Shown: in pieces, positions 33,130-42,472 of the stretch
How the letters are laid out: the number at the start of each line of letters is the position of its first letter
Numbering within the stretch: the stretch's first letter is position 1
Assembly: GCF_003724155.1 (NCBI RefSeq)
Contig: NZ_RJJQ01000003.1
Span: 186,001-250,000 of the forward strand
From: Flexivirga caeni
GTDB lineage: Bacteria; Actinomycetota; Actinomycetes; Actinomycetales; Dermatophilaceae
Reading direction: 5' to 3'
Length of the DNA stretch: 64,000 nucleotides
Position numbers and translations under genes: made by a program
The notes under the pieces: generated by a model
Told to the model about the DNA's origin: nothing
What the model saw: only the letters and a program-made list of their open reading frames with translations
Databases searched by the model: none

Positions 33130-34155
33130 GTGCGTGTCCTCATCTGCAGTGATCGCTGGGGCTCCACCCCGGCGGCCGACGTCACGACGGCACTGGCCGA
33201 GGGCTGGCACGAACGCCAGCCCTCGACCGAGGTCGTCGCGGTTCCCTTCTCCTCCGGCGGCACCGGCTTCGTCCGGGCACTCGCGGCGACCGTCGCCGGG
33301 CAGACAGACCGGGTATGGCGGCTGCGCGCCGGCAGCACCGACTACCTCGACGGTGCACTGCTCACTACGACCGGAGACAGCACCGCGCTCGGTGCGGCGC
33401 TCGGCGAATCCGTGGATGGTGGGGCACGGCGGATCGTCGTCGGCGTCGGCGATGCCGCGGGTGTCGACGGGGGTGCCGGTCTGCTGCGCGCGCTGGGCGG
33501 CAGTGACGACCTCCAGCTGGCGGTGCCGCGGGCCGTCGCGCGAGTGCGTGGGGTGGAGCTGGTGGCGGCATACAAGGAGGACATCGGGCTGCTCGGCCTC
33601 AAGGGTGCCTCGGCGTCCGCGGTCGAAACGCTCGGCTGGACCAGCCAGCAGGCTCAGGACAACGAACACCGGATCAGCGAATTCGCCGCAACCGTCCGGC
33701 AATTGCTGCCCCCGCAGCGTGATCTGCTGTCTGGTGAGGTACGCCGCCACGACCGCGGCGTCGGCAGCGGTGCGGGCGGGGGAGCGGCATACGCGGTCGC
33801 GACACTCGGTGCCAGGCTGCTCCCCGGTGCGGATGCGTTCGCCGAGGCGGTGGACCTGGCCGGCGAGGTCGCCCGAGCGGACCTGGTCGTCGCCGGCACC
33901 CGGGTGTTCGACTGGCGCAGTCTCGACGCCGACACCGTCGCCACCGTCATTCGTGCGGCGGCAGCAGCGGCCCGGCCATCGGTCATCCTCGCCGAGGAAC
34001 TCGAAGTGGGACGGCGCGAAACCATGGCGCTCGGCGCCTCCGCGGCATACAGCATCCTCGACCCGCACCGCATCGGCGACGCGCCACCGGCCGACCTGGT
34101 GGCCGCTCTCACCGCGCTGGCACGCCGTGTGGCGGGCACCTGGTCGGCGACCTGA
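33130..34155 (+). CDS. Glycerate kinase
   Basis: A 341-residue glycerate kinase (PF02595 fold). MRVLICSDRWGSTPAADVTT at the N-terminus replaces the usual P-D-x-F/K-G, followed by VVAVPFSSGGTGFVRAL, IVVGVGDAAGVDGGAGLLRAL (glycine-rich, about residue 100-120), GAGGGAAYAVATLGARLLPG (about 215-235) and DWRSLDADT. It is shorter than the ~370-residue norm and its N-terminal motif departs from the family, so the exact substrate could differ. GTG 33130. Located just upstream of erpA, as in other actinobacteria. Confidence 0.85.
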   Translation: MRVLICSDRWGSTPAADVTTALAEGWHERQPSTEVVAVPFSSGGTGFVRALAATVAGQTDRVWRLRAGSTDYLDGALLTTTGDSTALGAALGESVDGGARRIVVGVGDAAGVDGGAGLLRALGGSDDLQLAVPRAVARVRGVELVAAYKEDIGLLGLKGASASAVETLGWTSQQAQDNEHRISEFAATVRQLLPPQRDLLSGEVRRHDRGVGSGAGGGAAYAVATLGARLLPGADAFAEAVDLAGEVARADLVVAGTRVFDWRSLDADTVATVIRAAAAAARPSVILAEELEVGRRETMALGASAAYSILDPHRIGDAPPADLVAALTALARRVAGTWSAT

Positions 34156-34266
34156 GCAGCACGACGTACGCTGGGAACGCACACCACGGGGAACAAGAAC
34201 GGGCAGCACCGTGTTGAAAGCTGCTGACCGCCTCCCGTTCGATCGCCACGAGAAGGACTTGATGCA

Positions 34267-34629
34267 ATGAGCGTCGACACCAACACTGCTTCGACCACCG
34301 AGACCCACGGCGTCACGCTGACCGGCGTCGCCGCGTCGAAGGTCAAGAGCCTGCTGGAGCAGGAAGGCCGCGACGACCTGCGGCTGCGCGTGGGCGTGCA
34401 GCCCGGTGGCTGTTCCGGTCTCGTCTACCAGCTCTACTTCGACGAGCGCTCGCTCGACGGCGACCTGGTCCGCGACTTCGACGGTGTCGAGGTCGTCGTC
34501 GACCGGATGAGCGCCCCCTACCTGGACGGCGCCACCATCGACTTCGCCGACACCATCGAGAAGCAGGGCTTCACCATCGACAACCCCAACGCAGGCAGCT
34601 CCTGCGCCTGCGGCGACAGCTTCAGCTGA
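34267..34629 (+). CDS. erpA: Iron-sulfur cluster insertion protein ErpA
   Basis: A 120-residue A-type carrier that delivers Fe-S clusters to apo-proteins. The three conserved Cys are present: PGGCSGLVYQ (near residue 56) and SSCACGDSFS at the C-terminus. VTLTGVAASKVKSLLEQEG is the usual N-terminal helix. AAGGACTT precedes ATG 34267. The neighbouring respiratory genes include the Rieske protein, a likely client. The gene ends shortly before a strong hairpin. Confidence 0.95.
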   Translation: MSVDTNTASTTETHGVTLTGVAASKVKSLLEQEGRDDLRLRVGVQPGGCSGLVYQLYFDERSLDGDLVRDFDGVEVVVDRMSAPYLDGATIDFADTIEKQGFTIDNPNAGSSCACGDSFS

Positions 34630-34652
34630 GTCTGATTGCTCCAGCTCCTCGC

Positions 34653-34706
34653 AAGACAGGAGAACGGCGTCAACGAATAAGTTCGTTGACGCCGTTCTCC
34701 TGTCTT
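34653..34706 (+). terminator. Perfect 25-bp hairpin after erpA
   Basis: 25 nt beginning AAGACAGGAGAACGGCGTC and their exact complement flank the loop TAAG. Starts 24 nt after the erpA stop. The stem is longer than a normal terminator; T-rich TCTTGG follows. Confidence 0.88.
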
Positions 34707-34799
34707 GGTCGTCGCCTCCGCGGCCGTCGGCTGGTCGTGCGGTGGGGTTGTCGTGGGCTGGTGACAGAGCGGTTGGGGAAGGGCAACGGAGGGGAAGTC

Positions 34800-35492
34800 A
34801 TGGGCGAAACACCCGGTCAGATCATCGTGCTCAACGGATGCCCGCGCGCGGGCAAGTCGAGCATCGCCGCGGTGATCCAGGAGACCTTCGACGGCGTCTG
34901 GATGAACCTCGGCGTCGACACGTTCATGAAGGCGACCCCGGAGCGGTTCCAGCCCGGCATCGGACTGCGGCCGGGCGGCGAGCGGCCGGACCTGGAACCG
35001 TTGGTGAAGACGCTCTACCTGGCGATGTACCAGTCGATCGCCGCGCACAGCCGCCTCGGCATCCACGTTGTCGTCGACGCGACCCACCACGACAACTACT
35101 CGCGTCCGCTGAACATCCTGCCGGCTTGCGCCCAGGTCGTCAGCGGTCTCCCGGTCCTCTTCGTCGGTGTTCGCGCTCCGATCGACGTCATCATGGAGCG
35201 CCGGAAGCAGACGTGGGGCTGGGGGTATGCCTAGGACGGCTCGATCCCGCCACCGATCCTGCGCTGGCAGGACTCGGTCCACCGCTGCGGCCCCTACGAC
35301 CTTGAGGTGGACACCTCGGTGCACAGCCCGCAGGAGGCGGCGGCGCTGATCTCACGGCGGCTGCAGGACGGTCCGGCCCCGACGGCGTTCGCGCGTCTCG
35401 CGGCCGGCGAACGCCTCGTCACAGCGCCAGCAGCAGCGCGCGATACCAGCGAACCCCTTCCAGCAACGACGTCACGTCGAGGTGCTCGTTGA
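34800..35492 (+). pseudogene. Chloramphenicol-phosphotransferase-like kinase interrupted by an in-frame TAG
   Basis: The first 144 codons encode a P-loop kinase: IIVLNGCPRAGKSSIAAVIQ (Walker A), NLGVDTFMKATPERFQPG, HVVVDATHHD and FVGVRAPIDVIMERRKQT. TAG at 35232-35234 then interrupts, but the same frame continues without loss as DGSIPPPILRWQDSVHRCGP, YDLEVDTSVHSPQEAAALIS, PAPTAFARL, the normal C-terminus of CPT/Zeta-toxin-like kinases. So it is one base away from an intact ~200-residue gene. The last 74 nt of the open frame overlap the M20 gene antisense and are probably not native. Truncated product, pseudogene or read-through cannot be told apart. Confidence 0.8.
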
Positions 35493-36720
35493 CGTTGTGC
35501 AGGCTCTGTCGCTGCGCCTCGCTCATCCGGAACGGGTTGAACCGGTAGCAGTTGCGCCATACCCGCTGGAAGTGCCGCGCGTCGGTCGCCGCCATCACCA
35601 CATAGGGCACCGGTATGACGTCCGGCATCACCTCCCGCGTGACCCGCTCCAGCAGCGCGAACGCGTCACCCAGGTCGGCCACCGGGCTCGGGTCGTATGC
35701 CGTCCGCACGATCACCTCGATGCCGTCACCCACCAGCGTCCGCACCCGCTCGACCGCTTCGTCCGCGGTCTCATCGATTGCGACCCGCACGTTCACCCCG
35801 GCCGTCGCGGTGGAGGCGAGCACGTTGTTCGCGGGCGAGCCCGTCAGCTGGGTGATCGCGTAGGTGGTGCGCGTCATGGCCGCGGTGGTCGGGCCCAGCC
35901 GGGCGAAAACCTGCGCGAGCGGCCGCCGCAGCCAACCGGCGCGCCCGACAAGCGCCCCGAGCGGACCGCTCACGTGCGGCGCGAGCCGCAGCAGCATCGC
36001 GATGGCTGGCTCGGGAAGGCGTGCCGGTGCCGGATGCCTCTCCAACGCCAGGATCGCCCGCGCCAGCTTCGCGGGAGCGCCGTTCCGCGGCGGCATCGAC
36101 GCATGGCCGCCATCGGCGCGCGCGACGAGCTCCAGTTCGGCCACGCCCTTCTCGGTCAGCCCGATGACCGCGAGCGGCTCGGTGAGTCCGGGGAAGGCGC
36201 CGCTGACCGCCATACCGCCCTCGTCCAGGACGCACCACGGCACGACGCCGCGTTCCTGCAGGGCGGTCACCGCGGCCGTCGCCGTGTGGCCGGACACCTC
36301 CTCGTCGGAGCCGAATGACAGCCACACGTCCTGCGCCGGCTGCCGGCCCTCCTCGACCAGTTCCTCGACAGCCGTGCAGATCGCGATCAGCGACCCCTTG
36401 CAGTCCAGCGTGCCGCGACCCCAGAGGACACCGTCGACGACCTCGCCGTCGTATGCCGGATGGGTCCACTCGTCCCGCGGGTTGACCGGCACGACGTCCT
36501 GGTGGGCCATCAGCACCATCGGGCGGTCGGAAGCAACGCCGGGCCATCTCAGCAGCAGGGCATGATCCGGCAGGTCGACCTGCTCACAGACCTCGAACAA
36601 CCGCGGGAAGTGCGCCTGCAGATCCGTGTGCAGCCCGTCGAACTCGGCAGGCTCCTTGTCCGGGCCGGCGACCGTGCGGCGGCGAACGGCGGCCTGCAGC
36701 GCCGCGACAACATCTGACAT
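35419..36720 (-). CDS. M20 family metallopeptidase (carboxypeptidase/aminoacylase type)
   Basis: A 433-residue dizinc hydrolase of the M20 clan, in the PM20D1/CPS1-like group. Motifs in order: LMAHQDVVPV (about residue 70), WGRGTLDCKGSL (about 100, bridging Asp), SFGSDEEVSGHTA (about 135, catalytic Glu-Glu), GGHASMPPRNG (about 205, lid His), and PYVVMAATDARHFQRVW near the C-terminus with the last His. This group includes N-acyl amino acid hydrolases, so that activity is possible. It diverges from the PfkB kinase across 44 bp. Confidence 0.92.
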   Translation of the reverse strand: MSDVVAALQAAVRRRTVAGPDKEPAEFDGLHTDLQAHFPRLFEVCEQVDLPDHALLLRWPGVASDRPMVLMAHQDVVPVNPRDEWTHPAYDGEVVDGVLWGRGTLDCKGSLIAICTAVEELVEEGRQPAQDVWLSFGSDEEVSGHTATAAVTALQERGVVPWCVLDEGGMAVSGAFPGLTEPLAVIGLTEKGVAELELVARADGGHASMPPRNGAPAKLARAILALERHPAPARLPEPAIAMLLRLAPHVSGPLGALVGRAGWLRRPLAQVFARLGPTTAAMTRTTYAITQLTGSPANNVLASTATAGVNVRVAIDETADEAVERVRTLVGDGIEVIVRTAYDPSPVADLGDAFALLERVTREVMPDVIPVPYVVMAATDARHFQRVWRNCYRFNPFRMSEAQRQSLHNVNEHLDVTSLLEGVRWYRALLLAL

Positions 36721-36764
36721 GGCCGCGAGTGTATGGCGGTGGGCTGCCCGATAGGTTTGCTGAC

Positions 36765-37751
36765 ATGAAGATTGCCGTGACCGGATCCATCGCCACCGAT
36801 CATCTGATGACGTTCAAGGGCCGGTTCTCCGACTCGCTCGTGGTCGATCAGTTGCACAAGATCTCGCTGTCCTTCCTCGCCGACGACCTGCAGATTCGTC
36901 GCGGGGGAGTCGCCGCGAACATCTGCTTCGGTATGGCGAACCTCGGTCTGCACCCGATCCTGGTCGATGCGGTCGGCGAGGACTTCGCCGACTACCGGTC
37001 GTGGCTGGAGCGGCATGGGGTCGACTGCGAGTCGGTCTACGTGTCCGAGACCCGCCACACCGCGCGGTTCGTGTGCACCACCGACGAGGACATGGCGCAG
37101 ATCGCCACGTTCTACGCGGGCGCAATGAGCGAGGCGCGTGAAATCGAGCTCGCGCCGGTCGCGCAGCGCGTCGGCGGTCTGGACCTGGTGATGGTCGGTC
37201 CGTCCGACCCGGAGGGTATGCGGCGGCACACCACCGAGTGCCGCCAGCGCGGCATCCCGTTCATCGCCGACCCGAGCCAGCAGCTCGCGTTCGCCGACGG
37301 TCCCTTCATCCGTGACCTGATCACCGGCGCCGACTACTTGTTCACCAACGACTACGAAGCGCACATGACCGAGCAGAAGACCGGCTGGTCGGCCGACGAG
37401 GTGCTGGAGCAGGTCGGCACCCGCGTGATCACCAAGGGCAAGGACGGCGCAGTGATCCTGCGCAAGGGAGAGGAGCCGATCGAGGTGCCGGTCGCCCGCG
37501 AGGTCGGACGGGTCGACCCGACCGGTGTGGGCGACGCGTTCCGGGCCGGTTTCCTGGCCGGCCTCACCTGGGGACTGGACCTGCGCACCTGCGCCGAAGT
37601 CGGCTCGATGCTGGCCACCTACGTGCTGGAGACCGTCGGCACCCAGGAGTACGTCCTGCGCCCGCGGCATTTCCTGGAGCGCCTCGGGGAGTCGTACGGC
37701 GCAGCGACGGTCGCCGCAGTTGAGCCGCATCTGGCAGCCCTGCGCGACTGA
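36765..37751 (+). CDS. PfkB family kinase, probable adenosine kinase
   Basis: A 328-residue ribokinase-fold protein. RRGGVAANICFGMANLG (about residues 45-61) is the PfkB signature 1 and RVDPTGVGDAFRAGFLAGL (about 248-266) contains the catalytic Asp and anion hole of signature 2. From memory, the gene at this position next to ctaC in mycobacteria (Rv2202c) is adenosine kinase, so that is the most likely role here, but sugar kinase activity is possible. ATG 36765 gives MKIAVTGSIATDHL. It is followed after 11 nt by aat. Confidence 0.88.
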   Translation: MKIAVTGSIATDHLMTFKGRFSDSLVVDQLHKISLSFLADDLQIRRGGVAANICFGMANLGLHPILVDAVGEDFADYRSWLERHGVDCESVYVSETRHTARFVCTTDEDMAQIATFYAGAMSEAREIELAPVAQRVGGLDLVMVGPSDPEGMRRHTTECRQRGIPFIADPSQQLAFADGPFIRDLITGADYLFTNDYEAHMTEQKTGWSADEVLEQVGTRVITKGKDGAVILRKGEEPIEVPVAREVGRVDPTGVGDAFRAGFLAGLTWGLDLRTCAEVGSMLATYVLETVGTQEYVLRPRHFLERLGESYGAATVAAVEPHLAALRD

Positions 37752-37762
37752 CCGCAACGCCC

Positions 37763-38446
37763 GTGCCCGTCGAACCAGCACCGAGCAGGTGGAATCTGGA
37801 CGAGCAGCGGCAGGAGGACGCCACCCAGGACCTCATCGCGGTCGGAGCCGACCTGGAGCCGGGGACCCTGCTGGCGGCATACCGCTCGGGGATGTTCCCG
37901 ATGGGCATCGGCGACGACGGCCGCCGGCCGATCGGCTGGTGGTCGCCCGTACGCCGCGGGGTGTTGCTGCCGGGAGATTTCCATGTGTCGCGGTCACTGC
38001 GCCGCTCCCGGCACCGCTACCGCGTCACGATCGACGAGGCGTTCGCCGACGTCGTGGCGGCGTGCGCGGACCCCGGCCGTAGCGGCCGGTGGATCACGGC
38101 GGAGGTGCAGACGGCATACCTGCACCTGCACCGGCTCGGCTGGGCGCACTCGGTCGAGACGTGGGATCCGGCCGGTCGGCTGGCCGGGGGACTGTATGGC
38201 GTGTGCGCCGGCGGTCTCTTCGCGGCGGAATCGATGTTCCATCGCGCGACCGACGCCGGGAAGGTGGCGGTCTGGGCGCTGACCGAGCTCGTCTTCGCCG
38301 ACGGGGACCACCGCAGGCTGATCGACGTGCAGTGGCAGACCGACCATCTGGCCACCCTGGGGGTCCGGGAGATTGCCCGGACGGACTATCTACGACGTGT
38401 CGTAGCAGCGGTGGGAGCGCCGCTGCCGGACTGCTGGAGCGACTGA
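37763..38446 (+). CDS. aat: Leucyl/phenylalanyl-tRNA-protein transferase
   Basis: A 227-residue enzyme that adds Leu or Phe to N-terminal Arg/Lys of proteins (N-end rule). Family motifs: DLIAVGADLEPGTLLAAYRS, GMFPMG, IGWWSPVRRGVLLPGDFHVS, RSGRWITAEVQTAYLHLHRL, GWAHSVETWD, GGLYGVCAGGLFAAESMFHR (acyl-tRNA site) and LIDVQWQTDHLATLG. Complete. GTG 37763 lies 11 nt after the kinase stop, so they probably form one transcript. A following clpS/clpA is not visible here. Confidence 0.93.
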   Translation: MPVEPAPSRWNLDEQRQEDATQDLIAVGADLEPGTLLAAYRSGMFPMGIGDDGRRPIGWWSPVRRGVLLPGDFHVSRSLRRSRHRYRVTIDEAFADVVAACADPGRSGRWITAEVQTAYLHLHRLGWAHSVETWDPAGRLAGGLYGVCAGGLFAAESMFHRATDAGKVAVWALTELVFADGDHRRLIDVQWQTDHLATLGVREIARTDYLRRVVAAVGAPLPDCWSD

Positions 38447-38593
38447 TCCGCCCGGTCCGCGCGGCTGCAGCGCCTGCTACGGCGCCGTGTCGGGCACGTT
38501 TTCGCCGAGATGTGCGTTGGGACAGTCAAATTCCTTTCCTCAGTAGGCCTGCCCTGACGACGCGATCGAATGCGCCTGGGATAGGGTTTGCCT

Positions 38594-39547
38594 GTGCCCG
38601 GATCTGACAAGCCCCTCGTGGAATCCGCGCGCCGTGTCCGCTCGACCGGACGACGGTGGCGCAGCAAGTTCGCCTTCGGTGGTTTGATGGCCGTCAGCTT
38701 GCCATTGCTGACAGCTTGCTCCCCGGTGGAGCGGCGCGGTTACCTGCCCAAGGGTGTCACCAGCCTGAGTCACCAGATCACCGATTTCTGGATCGCCTCG
38801 TGGGTGTGGGCCCTCGTCGTGGGTGTCATCACCTGGGGCATGATCGCCTACTGCATCATTCGCTACCGGCGCAAGAAGACCGATGTCGGTCTGCCGCCGC
38901 AGCTGGCCTATAACGTGCCGATCGAGATCCTCTTCACGGTCGTGCCGATCTTCATGGTTGCCGTCTTCTTCGGCAAGACCGTGGAGATGGAGAACAAGAT
39001 GCTGGACACCAGCGGCACTCCCGACCTGGTGGTCAACGTCGTGGCCAAGCAGTGGGCCTGGGACTTCAACTACGTCAACTCCGACGTCTACGACACCGGA
39101 ACTCAGGCGAACATGTCGGCGCCGGACCCGGAGACGACGATCCCGACCCTCTACCTGCCGGTCAACAAGCGGGTCGAGTTCGTGCTCACCTCCCGTGACG
39201 TCATCCACTCGTTCTGGGTGATCCAGTTCCTGCAGAAGATGGACGTCATACCCGGCAAGGTCAACCGGTTCGACGTGACACCGACCCAGATCGGCACCTA
39301 CCAGGGCAAGTGCGCCGAGTTGTGCGGTGCCTACCACTCGCAGATGCTGTTCAACGTCAAGGTGGTCAGCGAGGCCGCCTACCAGGCGCACATGGCTGCG
39401 CTCCGGGCGCGCGGGCAGGTGGGCTTCCTGTCCAACGCGCTTGACCGCGACGGCTCTGGGCTCGAGTCGCAGGATACCAACAAGCTGCAGCAGTGGCTGC
39501 CTGCCGGCACCAAGGCTTCCCAGATCGTGACCGAAGGAGCGAAGTAA
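38594..39547 (+). CDS. ctaC: Cytochrome c oxidase subunit II
   Basis: Membrane subunit that passes electrons from the QcrC hemes to CuA. A lipoprotein-like signal ends [11 protein letters not shown] (Cys at about residue 40); two membrane helices follow ([20 protein letters not shown] and [18 protein letters not shown]); the periplasm-side cupredoxin domain has the CuA ligands in DVIHSFWV and [12 protein letters not shown]. 317 residues. GTG 38594 is used; TTG 38588 is also possible. ctaD begins at the overlapping TAATG. First gene of the ctaC-ctaD-ctaF operon. Confidence 0.95.
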   Translation: MPGSDKPLVESARRVRSTGRRWRSKFAFGGLMAVSLPLLTACSPVERRGYLPKGVTSLSHQITDFWIASWVWALVVGVITWGMIAYCIIRYRRKKTDVGLPPQLAYNVPIEILFTVVPIFMVAVFFGKTVEMENKMLDTSGTPDLVVNVVAKQWAWDFNYVNSDVYDTGTQANMSAPDPETTIPTLYLPVNKRVEFVLTSRDVIHSFWVIQFLQKMDVIPGKVNRFDVTPTQIGTYQGKCAELCGAYHSQMLFNVKVVSEAAYQAHMAALRARGQVGFLSNALDRDGSGLESQDTNKLQQWLPAGTKASQIVTEGAK

Positions 39548-41307
39548 TGGCCAGCATCGCCACGCCACGCGTCGGAGACGCCGGCGACACCGGTGACGCG
39601 CCTGTCGCCGCACGCACGCGCCATCCCGGCCGTACCTTCGTCAAGTGGATCACCGCCACAGACCACAAGGTGATCGGCAACCTCTACTTCATCACCTCGT
39701 TCGCGTTCTTCCTGGTCGGCGGTGTTCTCGCGCTGCTGATCCGAGCGGAGCTGGTGTCGCCCGGTCTGCAGATCGTCGACAACCCCGAGCAGTTCAACCA
39801 GCTGTTCACCATGCACGGCACGATCATGCTGCTGCTCTTCGCGACACCGCTGTTCGCCGGTTTCGCGAATGCGATCATGCCGCTGCAGATCGGTTCGCCG
39901 GATGTGGCGTTCCCGCGGCTGAACATGCTCGCCTACTGGCTCTACCTCTTCGGTGGCCTGATCGCCAGCGCCGGCTTCCTCACCCCACAGGGTGCGGCCG
40001 CGTTCGGCTGGTTCGCCTACGCCCCACTGTCCAACGCGACCTACAGCCCCGGCCTCGGCGGCAACCTATGGGTCTTCGGTCTGGCTCTCAGTGGTTTCGG
40101 CACCATCCTGGGTGCGGTCAACTTCATCACCACCATCATCTGCATGCGCGCGCCCGGTATGACGATGTTCCGGATGCCCATCTTCACCTGGGGCATCCTG
40201 ATCACCTCGATCCTGGTGCTGGTCGTCTTCCCGGTGCTGGCCGCGGCGCTGTTCGGGCTCGGCCTCGATCGCGTCATGGGAGCGCACGTCTTCGATCCAC
40301 AGACCGCCGGAGCGATGCTCTGGGAGCACATGTTCTGGTTCTTCGGACATCCGGAGGTCTACATCATCGCGCTGCCGTTCTTCGGCATCATCTCCGAGGT
40401 CATCCCGGTCTTCTCCCGCAAGCCGGTCTTCGGGTACAAGACCCTGGTCTTCGCCACCATCTCGATCGCCGCGCTGTCGGTGAGCGTGTGGGCGCACCAC
40501 ATGTACGCCACCGGCCAGGTGCTGCTGCCGTTCTTCGCGATCATGACGATGCTGATCGCCGTCCCGACGGGTGTGAAGTTCGTCAACTGGGTCGGCACGA
40601 TGTATGGCGGGTCGCTCACCTTCGAGACACCGATGCTGTGGGCGATCGGCTTCCTGGTGACCTTCCTGTTCGGCGGTCTGACCGGCATCATCCTGGCCAG
40701 CCCGGCGCTGGACTTCAGCCTGACCGACTCCTACTTCGTGGTCGCGCACTTCCACTACGTCGTCTTCGGCACCGTGGTCTTCGCGATGTTCGCGGGCTGG
40801 TATTTCTGGTGGCCGAAGATCACCGGCCGGATGCTCGACGAGCGGCTTGGCAAGTTGCACTTCTGGCTGCTGTTCATCGGCTTCCACACCACGTTCCTGA
40901 TCCAGCACTGGCTCGGCGTCAAGGGCATGCCGCGGCGCTACGCCGACTACCTGCCCTCGGACGACTTCCAGTGGATGAACGACATCTCCTCCGTCGGCGC
41001 GCTCATCCTGGGCGTCTCGATGTTGCCGTTCATCTACAACGTCTGGAAGACCTGGCGCACCGCGCCCAAGGTCGAGGTCGACGACCCGTGGGGTTACGGT
41101 GCGTCGCTGGAGTGGGCCACCTCGTGCCCGCCGCCGCGGCACAACTTCGACTCCATTCCGCGGATCCGCTCCGAGCGCCCGGCGTTCGACCTGCACCATC
41201 CCGAAGCCGCGAAGTGGTCGGTCACACCGTCCACCGAGACCGTGTCGCAGCTGACCGGTGTCGGCGCGGATCAGTCATCCTCCGACTCAGCCGGAAAGGG
41301 AGAGTGA
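39547..41307 (+). CDS. ctaD: Cytochrome c oxidase subunit I (aa3)
   Basis: Catalytic heme-copper subunit, 586 residues, 12 membrane helices. Heme a ligand in [12 protein letters not shown], CuB/Tyr loop [14 protein letters not shown], His pair in SVWAHHMYA, heme ligands in [11 protein letters not shown], and D-channel residues near the first helices. The C-terminal extension ([20 protein letters not shown]) is typical of actinobacteria. Stop of ctaC and start of ctaD share a base (TAATG). Part of the bc1-aa3 supercomplex. Confidence 0.97.
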   Translation: MASIATPRVGDAGDTGDAPVAARTRHPGRTFVKWITATDHKVIGNLYFITSFAFFLVGGVLALLIRAELVSPGLQIVDNPEQFNQLFTMHGTIMLLLFATPLFAGFANAIMPLQIGSPDVAFPRLNMLAYWLYLFGGLIASAGFLTPQGAAAFGWFAYAPLSNATYSPGLGGNLWVFGLALSGFGTILGAVNFITTIICMRAPGMTMFRMPIFTWGILITSILVLVVFPVLAAALFGLGLDRVMGAHVFDPQTAGAMLWEHMFWFFGHPEVYIIALPFFGIISEVIPVFSRKPVFGYKTLVFATISIAALSVSVWAHHMYATGQVLLPFFAIMTMLIAVPTGVKFVNWVGTMYGGSLTFETPMLWAIGFLVTFLFGGLTGIILASPALDFSLTDSYFVVAHFHYVVFGTVVFAMFAGWYFWWPKITGRMLDERLGKLHFWLLFIGFHTTFLIQHWLGVKGMPRRYADYLPSDDFQWMNDISSVGALILGVSMLPFIYNVWKTWRTAPKVEVDDPWGYGASLEWATSCPPPRHNFDSIPRIRSERPAFDLHHPEAAKWSVTPSTETVSQLTGVGADQSSSDSAGKGE

Positions 41308-41316
41308 GGCTCGCCC

Positions 41317-41718
41317 ATGAAGGTCGAATTCAAGCTTTTCGCCGTGCTGTTCCTGTTCTCCGCCCTGATGGGCACGATCTACGGCATCTTCACGAACTGG
41401 ACGGAGCCGGTCGGTGCGGTCGCGCTCTATCTGACCGGCGCGCTGTGCGCCCTGATCGGCGGGTTCCTGTGGTGGACCGGCCGTAAGATCGACCTGCGCC
41501 CGGATGACGACCCACTCGGCGAGCACAGCGACGTCGAGGGTGACTACGGCTTCTTCAGCCCGCACTCCTGGTGGCCGCTGTTCCTCGGCGCCGCGCTGGC
41601 GCTGATCGCGCTCGGCCTGGCGGTCGGCTGGTGGCTGGTCATGCTCGGTGTCCCGCTGGTCGCCCTGGCCGCCATCGGGTGGGTCTTCGAGTACTTCCAC
41701 GGCGAGCACGCCATCTGA
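41317..41718 (+). CDS. ctaF: Cytochrome c oxidase subunit IV, actinobacterial type
   Basis: A 133-residue four-helix membrane subunit found only in actinobacterial aa3 oxidases. MKVEFKLFAVLFLFSALMGT (TM1), then TGALCALIGGFLWWTGRKID, a DDDPLGEHSDVEGDYGFFSP loop, HSWWPLFLGAALALIALGL and a final helix ending FEYFHGEH. Nine nt after ctaD, with a GGGAGAGTGAGG ribosome-site region. Last gene of the operon; a hairpin follows. Confidence 0.95.
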   Translation: MKVEFKLFAVLFLFSALMGTIYGIFTNWTEPVGAVALYLTGALCALIGGFLWWTGRKIDLRPDDDPLGEHSDVEGDYGFFSPHSWWPLFLGAALALIALGLAVGWWLVMLGVPLVALAAIGWVFEYFHGEHAI

Positions 41719-41726
41719 TTCCCTCC

Positions 41727-41770
41727 GCGAGCGGCCCGTCATACCTGCTGGGTATGGCGGGCCGCTTCGC
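41727..41770 (+). terminator. Terminator of the ctaCDF operon
   Basis: GCGAGCGGCCCGTCATACC and GGTATGGCGGGCCGCTTCGC pair around the loop TGCTG with one bulge and one mismatch, 8 nt after the ctaF stop. Confidence 0.8.
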
Positions 41771-41987
41771 GTGGTCAGCTGTAGTGACCCGTGATCCAGC
41801 GAACGACCAAGCGCAGCAACGGTGTGGCGACGCTCGGCGGGGTGCGCAGGTCGAGTGGCTGTCCGCGGAGCCCGCAGTGTGCGACCCGTGCGACAGTCGA
41901 AGCGGGCCTGCGGGCGCAGCAGGCGCGGCTCGACTGGTGTGATTGGTTGCAGCAGAGGTTGATTCGCGTCCAGCCGGGCTCAGGCGG

Positions 41988-42347
41988 CTAGCCCCAGCCG
42001 AGTTCGTGCAGCCGCTCGTCGCTGATGCCGAAATGGTGGCCGATCTCGTGCAACACGGTGACTCGGATCTGTTCCAGCAGTTGGGCGCGCGTGTGACAGT
42101 AGCGGGTCAGCGGGCCGCGGAAGATGTAGATGTGGTCGGGTAGATTGCCCAGCCCGTAGCCGGAGTCGCGCGCCGTGAGCGGCACACCGACATACAGGCC
42201 GAGCAATCCGGGTGTGCTGCCCGGTGCCGGCTCGTCCTCCACCGTGATCGCGACATTGTCGAGGCGGTCCAGCAGGTCCTGGGGGATTGTGTCCAGCGCG
42301 TCCGCGACGGCGTTCTCGAAGTCGTCCCGGCTCATCGCAATCGGCAT
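41988..42347 (-). CDS. Small minimal metallopeptidase (zincin-like)
   Basis: A 119-residue metallopeptidase-family protein. The C-terminal zinc motif VTVLHEIGHHFGISDERLHE (near residues 97-116) has HExxHxxxxxD, the minigluzincin-like pattern of PF06262. The N-terminal part (SRDDFENAVADALDTIPQDL, VAITVEDEP) and DHIYIFRGPLTRY are family-typical. Its role is unknown; these proteins usually lie near housekeeping genes. ATG 42347 or ATG 42335 are both possible. Ends convergent with the ctaF terminator region. Confidence 0.88.
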   Translation of the reverse strand: MPIAMSRDDFENAVADALDTIPQDLLDRLDNVAITVEDEPAPGSTPGLLGLYVGVPLTARDSGYGLGNLPDHIYIFRGPLTRYCHTRAQLLEQIRVTVLHEIGHHFGISDERLHELGWG

Positions 42348-42367
42348 GCGTGCAGACTAACCCGCGC

Positions 42368-42405
42368 CGTAACCCCTCGAGCGTCGAAGGTTACGTACGG
42401 CCCCC
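42368..42405 (+). repeat. Palindromic intergenic repeat, copy 2
   Basis: CGTAACCCCTCGA / TCGAAGGTTACG arms, then TACGGCCCCC. Nearly perfect palindrome. Lies between the qcrB stop and the metallopeptidase start. Confidence 0.8.
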
Positions 42406-42417
42406 AGCCCGGACATG

Positions 42418-42456
42418 CGTCAGCCACGCCCCCGGAGTTGGGGAGCGCGGCTGACG
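42418..42456. terminator. Hairpin downstream of qcrB
   Basis: CGTCAGCC (42418-42425) and GGCTGACG (42449-42456) form an 8-bp stem with further inner pairing between CCCC and GGGG tracts. About 17 nt after the qcrB stop, on the minus strand. Likely ends the ctaE-qcrCAB transcript. Confidence 0.65.
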
Positions 42457-42472
42457 GCGGGGGAGCGGAGGC

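Noticed and set aside
39645-41486. 613-codon frame overlapping ctaD
   Set aside because: Second frame of ctaD, low-complexity Arg/His/Leu; ctaD itself has all catalytic residues.
41791-41991. 66-codon open frame between ctaF and the metallopeptidase
   Set aside because: No ribosome site, unusual composition (many Arg and Gln), overlaps the metallopeptidase stop; looks like random open frame in GC-rich DNA.
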